Of a stretch of 8,688 nt of DNA, positions 4,529 through 8,688 are shown piece by piece. The notes beneath the pieces were generated by a model that saw only the letters and a list, made by a program, of their open reading frames with translations, ran no database searches and was not told the DNA's origin. Source of the DNA: Gemmatimonadota bacterium (GTDB taxonomy: Bacteria; Gemmatimonadota; Gemmatimonadetes; Gemmatimonadales; Gemmatimonadaceae); NCBI GenBank assembly GCA_003142495.1, contig PLMM01000022.1, positions 1-8,688 of the forward strand. Reading direction: 5' to 3'. Within the stretch, counting starts at the first letter, position 1. Each line of letters opens with the position of its first letter. The position numbers and the translations under genes are program-made.

Positions 4529-7500
4529 GCAAAGTCCCAGTGGATCCGAATAATTAACTGGATCCCCTCCCGCAAATCCATACGCGTTCAATCCCCCCGC
4601 CAGCCCAATGGGATCTTCCTGCGTGAACCGTCCACTACCCGGATCATAGTAGCGATTCCGCTTGTAAACGAGTCCCGATCCATCCGTATGCGTGTCTACG
4701 AGATTCCCTTTCCACGTCGTCGGCCCTGACGCGCCATCACCAGGAGGCGGAATCTGGTCCCAGGGTGATGCCGCCTCCTGCGGCCACTGATACTCCGTGC
4801 ACAGCGTCGTGCCGCTGCAGTAGCCCGCGATCGCGTTCCCGCGCCAGTCGCTGACCGGGACGATGTACCCAGCCGACGCATCCATCCGGCCGATCGAGAG
4901 GGGATGATCGAGTCCCCCGCCGTGCGTGTAGAACACGCGTCCTTCCAGCGCTGGGCGCACGCCACCGCCGCCGTCCCCTTCCATCCGCGTGGTCGTTGCC
5001 CCGTCGCCGCCGTCCGCGCGAATCTCCCACAGCACTTGATCGCCGTCCCACACCGTCCGCTCGACGATGCTGAAGCAGCCTGAGATCGCGTCCATCTTGT
5101 TGCAAATGCCAATGTCCGGCCGTATGAGTCGCCGCCAGATCCGTCGACCGAGCGCATCGTAGCGATACTCTTCCCGCTCGAAGTACGTCTGCGGCCCATA
5201 CGCGCCAACGGCGTCGACCGTATCGAACTGCGTCTCGCTCGCCATCAGTTTGTCGTTCGCGCCGTAGCGGTCCTTGATCCGCTGCCGCGCGAAGAAGGGA
5301 TACGGATGGCCCGGGAGCGCCTGCGTCGCGACCTCGCGACGGACGGTGACGTTGAAGAGCGCGCCCCCGCCGTTGTAGCTGTTATCCGTCGTGTCCTTGA
5401 GATTTGCTGGGTGCGCCGTCACGACGCGCACGAGTGACGCCTGCCCATAGCTGTCGTAAAACGAGCTCGTCGTCGTCGTACCCTGCACCGGCGAGTAGCG
5501 TGACTGCTCTCGCCCGAGGGCGTCGGTCGTGATGACATCGTTCCACGCCGGCGCAATATCCTTGATCGCAGCGCCGAGTTTGTTATAGGTATTCCCTTCG
5601 TCGCCCCCTGTCCCGTCGACGTAGCTGAAGCTCGCCGAGACGCGCTTGCTGCGGGCATCATAGGTCATGGTATCGAACGCGACGCTCGTGGCGCCCAGCA
5701 TCTCGTGGCGACTCAGCGTGCGGCTCTCGTTGTCGTACGTGCGCGACTCGATCAACGGCGTCGCGGCGCCCGCGAGGAGCGTGTCACTCGCCATGCGGAG
5801 CGCGGCGTCGTAGCCGAAGGCGAATCGATTGCCGTATGGATCGCGCACGGACTTGAGCAGTCCCGTCGTAGCATCATACGCGTAGCCGACGCTGTCCGTG
5901 CCTGTGACGGCCAGTGTTGCCGGATGCTTCATCCAGAGGCGGCGGCCCTCGAGATCGTAGCCGTAGCGGACGCCATACACGTGCGAATAGGCGGTCGAGG
6001 CCGAGTCGCTCTCGCGCACCCGTTCGGTGTCCGCCGCGAGCGTGCCATTGAGATTGTACGCGCGCGCGATCTTCGCAAACACGTTGTTCGCGGTCGTCGT
6101 GTTCCCCGCGATGTCGTACGTATATGTCAGCGTATCGGCAAGGAAGCTCGACCCGTACGTATACGTGTGTAAGCCGCCCGTGCCCCAGGAGGGAACCACG
6201 CGCTGGACCGGCCGGTTGAGCGCATCGTAAGTCGTCGCATTCGCCGTGTAGCCACGGGGCGTCCAGGAGACGACATTGCCCGCGGGATCGTATGTAAACA
6301 GCGAATACCCTGATGCCGAGCCGTCGGGATATTCCCGCCGCTTCCGATTTGCGTTGTCATAGATGAATGAATGCCTGACCCATCCGATTGAATTGATGTC
6401 CGGCGACACCATCACCGAGTCGAGCACCATGTTGCCCTCGGCGTCGTATTTTCTGCCGTGCAACACCGTCGAGAGATCGCTCTGAGGAAAGCTGTACGAC
6501 TGATCGAACACGACCTCATCCGACACGTCGTACGTCGTCTTCGACATCGCCCACGTCGTGTCGCCCATGTCGATCGCCGACTTGACGAGCGTATCGCGGC
6601 CCAGCGAGTCCAGATAGTAGCGCGTCGGGATGTTCGTCGGCGTCTTCACCGAGTCGAGGTTGCCGGCGGCGTCGTACCACATGCGCTCGATCCCTGTGAT
6701 GAGCGGCTCCTGCACCGTATCGACGAGATGTCGCGTGCCCTCATAGTGGAAAGTGACGCGACGGGTCGTGACGGCCGAATCGGCATCAGGCTGCTGCCAC
6801 TGCTTGTTGCCGTAGGTCAAGTCGTAACTCGCGAGACTGACCTCTCCCAGCGGGGCCGTGACTTTCTTGACGAAGTCCCAGGTCTGATCCCAGACGTAGC
6901 TCGTCGTCGCGCACGTGCCCGAGATGCACGTGCCCGAATCCGTGGACGTCGCAATGTTACCGTGACCGTCATAGGTCGCGAGGAGCACGCGCCCATTGGG
7001 CGCCTGCATGCGCGTCACGAGCGCCGGATAGGTCGCGTTGCCGCGTGAGAGCTTGGTATCCTGCCCGAGCGCATTGCGGATACGCTGCGGCTCCTGGAAT
7101 TGATCGAGCCAGAAGAGCGTGGTGTCGCCGACGTCTGTGCGCGGACCATCGATCAGGCCATAGGTGAGCGCCGTATCCACCGATGATGGCGCCCAGCCGA
7201 CGGATTCGTACGGCCGGAAGTTGGTGACGATCGGCAAGCCGGTGGTGTCCATCCCGATGCTGTCGCGCACGAGCATCTTCGCAGCATTGTAGGCGAAGGT
7301 GCCGACGACCCCGTTCCGATCGGTTCGTGAGGTAATGCGGTTCGTGTCGCCGAGCGTGTAGCCGAAGCCCACGACGGTGCTGTCCGGCTCCTTGATCGCG
7401 GTGATGCGACCGCCGGAGGTCGTGACAGCCGTGAGCCGCGTGCGCGACGGCAGTCGGGGCGCCGAAACGCTTTGTAGGCGATTGGGAGACGCACCATCGT

Positions 7501-8688
7501 ACGCGAAGATGTAACGCTTTCCCAGTGGCGTTGGCGGGACCTGCAGCGAATCGAGTCGCTGGCCGGTATAAAAGAAGGTCGTCGTATCCTTGAGACGATT
7601 GATCGTCTTGACGTGCCGGCCGGTCGCATCGAACAGCACGGTAAGCCCGTGCGGCAGGATGTGATGGTAATATGTGCCGTCAAAGGTGAGGCTGTCCGGA
7701 CTATCGAGCTTGCCGTCGGTCCACGCGGTGCTCACCCCTGCAATGTTCGTGAAGTGGCGACTGCTGCCATCGCCGCCGATCCAGAGCTTGCTCCCATCCG
7801 AGGCAATCGTATAGAGCTTCTCCAATCCGGCGAGCCACCAACCGGCGCCGAAGTTCGAGCTTGCCCGGTTGACGATCACCAGCGATCCGGGCGTCGTGCT
7901 GCTCGTATAGCGGGTGGCGCTGTACCAGCTCGACGCCTGCGCGATCCACGGATAGTGGCCAGACGAATCGTTGATCGCGTCGAAGCCGAGCACGACGCGA
8001 CGGGTCGAGGCGTAGCCCCAGTCGATACCCGTCCACTTTCCACTCGCACGCACTGCGGAGTTGATCGTGAGCGTCACGGTGACACTGTCTGGCACTGGCA
8101 TCCCTGTTGGAAGCGTGACATCGAGTGGCACGACCGCTTCGGGGTGGGCGAACGCAGAGTTGTAGATGAGGGTCGGCGTCCGACTCTTGTTCATCGAGCG
8201 GATCGACGGCAGCGCGTGTGCGAGGCGCAGCGTGCCACACTCACTCGCGGCTCCATGGCCAGCGGCGACGGTGAGGCAGAGCCCGCGCTCGACGTTCACC
8301 AGCGAGCCCGGAGGGGAGGTGACCATGGTCGTGGGTGTCACGGCGGTCGTGTTGTAGCTCCCTACATCGGTGGCCGTCGGAATCGAGATGTGCACGCCGG
8401 TCAGCGTCACGGTGCCTGTGCTGCTCAGCGCTTCCGACTTGTATCCAACTGTGATCGGGACCGTCGCGCCCGCGGTGATCGACTGCGACGCAGTAGACGG
8501 CACGCACGCAGTGTCAGCACCGCCGCAGGTGCCTTGAAAGGTGTATGTCGCCGCGATCGGGCCGGTGTTCGTCGCGGTGAAGAAAGCAGTATTGTGCGCA
8601 TTCAATGCAGCTTTGAGCGCGATATTGTCGGGGGTGATGACGATTCCAGGGATGCTCGCGATCACGCTGTCGGAGCCCGAGTCCGTCA
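4046..8688 (-). CDS. Rhs/YD-repeat polymorphic toxin, 5'-partial
   Basis: The frame is open to the window edge. The first start-like codon inside is a GTG at 8665 (1539 residues from there), but codons continue upstream (...TDSGSDS), so the real start lies outside. Order, counted from 8665: an Ig-like beta segment with a Cys pair (about 1-115, TFQGTCGG/ADTACV), suggesting an extracytoplasmic protein; an Rhs N-terminal region (VNVERGLCLTV, about 122; GAGWWLAGLEKLY, about 275); YD repeats from about 440 to 1180 (RTDRNG, YDAAGNLDSV, YDNANRKRREYPDGS, YDPAGNVVSWTPRG, YDIAGNTTTANN, YDLEGRRLW, YDALGRRIWRR); and the conserved core end RNRYYDPGSGRFTQEDPIGL with DPLGL at 1374-1378. Then comes a variable CT of 160 residues. 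In known Rhs proteins the repeats form a closed shell around the CT, which is cut off near the DPxGL motif and delivered to a target cell. No type VI adaptor is visible, so the export route is unknown. Two small membrane-protein genes follow with overlapping or tight spacing. Confidence 0.92.
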   Translation of the reverse strand, partial: TDSGSDSVIASIPGIVITPDNIALKAALNAHNTAFFTATNTGPIAATYTFQGTCGGADTACVPSTASQSITAGATVPITVGYKSEALSSTGTVTLTGVHISIPTATDVGSYNTTAVTPTTMVTSPPGSLVNVERGLCLTVAAGHGAASECGTLRLAHALPSIRSMNKSRTPTLIYNSAFAHPEAVVPLDVTLPTGMPVPDSVTVTLTINSAVRASGKWTGIDWGYASTRRVVLGFDAINDSSGHYPWIAQASSWYSATRYTSSTTPGSLVIVNRASSNFGAGWWLAGLEKLYTIASDGSKLWIGGDGSSRHFTNIAGVSTAWTDGKLDSPDSLTFDGTYYHHILPHGLTVLFDATGRHVKTINRLKDTTTFFYTGQRLDSLQVPPTPLGKRYIFAYDGASPNRLQSVSAPRLPSRTRLTAVTTSGGRITAIKEPDSTVVGFGYTLGDTNRITSRTDRNGVVGTFAYNAAKMLVRDSIGMDTTGLPIVTNFRPYESVGWAPSSVDTALTYGLIDGPRTDVGDTTLFWLDQFQEPQRIRNALGQDTKLSRGNATYPALVTRMQAPNGRVLLATYDGHGNIATSTDSGTCISGTCATTSYVWDQTWDFVKKVTAPLGEVSLASYDLTYGNKQWQQPDADSAVTTRRVTFHYEGTRHLVDTVQEPLITGIERMWYDAAGNLDSVKTPTNIPTRYYLDSLGRDTLVKSAIDMGDTTWAMSKTTYDVSDEVVFDQSYSFPQSDLSTVLHGRKYDAEGNMVLDSVMVSPDINSIGWVRHSFIYDNANRKRREYPDGSASGYSLFTYDPAGNVVSWTPRGYTANATTYDALNRPVQRVVPSWGTGGLHTYTYGSSFLADTLTYTYDIAGNTTTANNVFAKIARAYNLNGTLAADTERVRESDSASTAYSHVYGVRYGYDLEGRRLWMKHPATLAVTGTDSVGYAYDATTGLLKSVRDPYGNRFAFGYDAALRMASDTLLAGAATPLIESRTYDNESRTLSRHEMLGATSVAFDTMTYDARSKRVSASFSYVDGTGGDEGNTYNKLGAAIKDIAPAWNDVITTDALGREQSRYSPVQGTTTTSSFYDSYGQASLVRVVTAHPANLKDTTDNSYNGGGALFNVTVRREVATQALPGHPYPFFARQRIKDRYGANDKLMASETQFDTVDAVGAYGPQTYFEREEYRYDALGRRIWRRLIRPDIGICNKMDAISGCFSIVERTVWDGDQVLWEIRADGGDGATTTRMEGDGGGGVRPALEGRVFYTHGGGLDHPLSIGRMDASAGYIVPVSDWRGNAIAGYCSGTTLCTEYQWPQEAASPWDQIPPPGDGASGPTTWKGNLVDTHTDGSGLVYKRNRYYDPGSGRFTQEDPIGLAGGLNAYGFAGGDPVNYSDPLGLCAGESDKQSKANRTQANAESCSAPAKPSGGKVHFTGAVGNLFTGGGATVSAGHWHDDNEEGTYEHIAVGPGSVEISAGVERGGSTNQDAFGGKEDIGLCGGALVFGLCGAQNKAGTTITGSVTAGLIPASAHAEVWGYTLVQKSHKHDQSYECAKIGTGCQ
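4532..4976 (-). repeat. Rhs core-end homology block, copy in the main rhs gene
   Basis: Partner of the block at 1617-2069, in the same orientation about 2.9 kb away. The protein match is strong (EGRVFYTHGGGLDHPLSIGR; NLVDTHTDGSGLVYKRNRYY; DPIGLAGGLNAYGFAGGD) and ends abruptly at the Leu-Cys after DPLGL, where the two CT domains diverge completely. As a direct repeat it could support deletion or exchange between the loci. Confidence 0.8.

Noticed and set aside
6458..7048. Plus-strand frame of 196 codons inside rhs
   Set aside because: Antisense to strong YD-repeat coding. Arg/His-rich composition is typical of a reverse-frame shadow.
1..8688. CRISPR array, rRNA or integrase/attachment site
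   Set aside because: No regularly spaced short repeats, rRNA-like sequence, tyrosine or serine recombinase gene, or paired att-like repeats were found on reading both strands.

Overview
This 8.7 kb window looks like an accessory locus of a high-GC bacterium. It is dominated by a large Rhs/YD-repeat polymorphic toxin gene on the minus strand, and most of the rest is debris. The species cannot be fixed from the sequence. The Rhs style (long secreted-type protein, many 'YDxxGN' repeats, an N-terminal Ig-like segment) and the GC-rich codon use would fit an environmental lineage such as Gemmatimonadota, but that is only a guess. No VgrG, PAAR or type VI gene is visible.

Right half (about 4046-8688, minus strand): the main rhs gene, open to the window edge and so 5'-partial. 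It has an Ig-like, cysteine-containing segment, a long YD-repeat shell, the conserved core end with two DPxGL motifs, and then a 160-residue variable C-terminal domain (CT) that I do not recognise. Downstream, two small membrane-protein genes (3751-4080 and 3279-3740/3770) follow in overlapping or near-overlapping order, then a possible 35-codon ORF coupled by a GTGA overlap. These are the natural immunity candidates. GC content drops visibly from the CT through these genes, as expected for an exchangeable effector/immunity cassette.

Middle (2517-3083, plus strand): the C-terminal remnant of a MalK/UgpC-type ABC transporter ATPase. It lacks everything before the H-loop region and has an apparent in-frame deletion just after it.

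Left-centre (910-2510, minus strand): a displaced second ('orphan') Rhs end. It is a fragment of Rhs core, broken by a frame-changing deletion of about 80 codons near 2070-2100, followed by the same DPxGL...DPxGL core end and an unrelated 161-residue CT. A 77-aa candidate immunity gene overlaps it by 16 bp, and a good intrinsic terminator closes the unit. The two Rhs core ends are nearly identical in protein but heavily diverged at synonymous sites, so they are not a recent duplication.

Left edge (1-833, plus strand): an intrinsic terminator, about 175 bp of unassigned GC-rich sequence, the C-terminal stub of an IS3-type transposase, and an XRE-type helix-turn-helix gene readable only through two frame changes.

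Overall, the window reads as an Rhs effector locus with a downstream graveyard and reservoir: one active-looking toxin with membrane-type immunity candidates, one stored toxin/immunity cassette of a different type, and transposon and housekeeping fragments marking past rearrangements.
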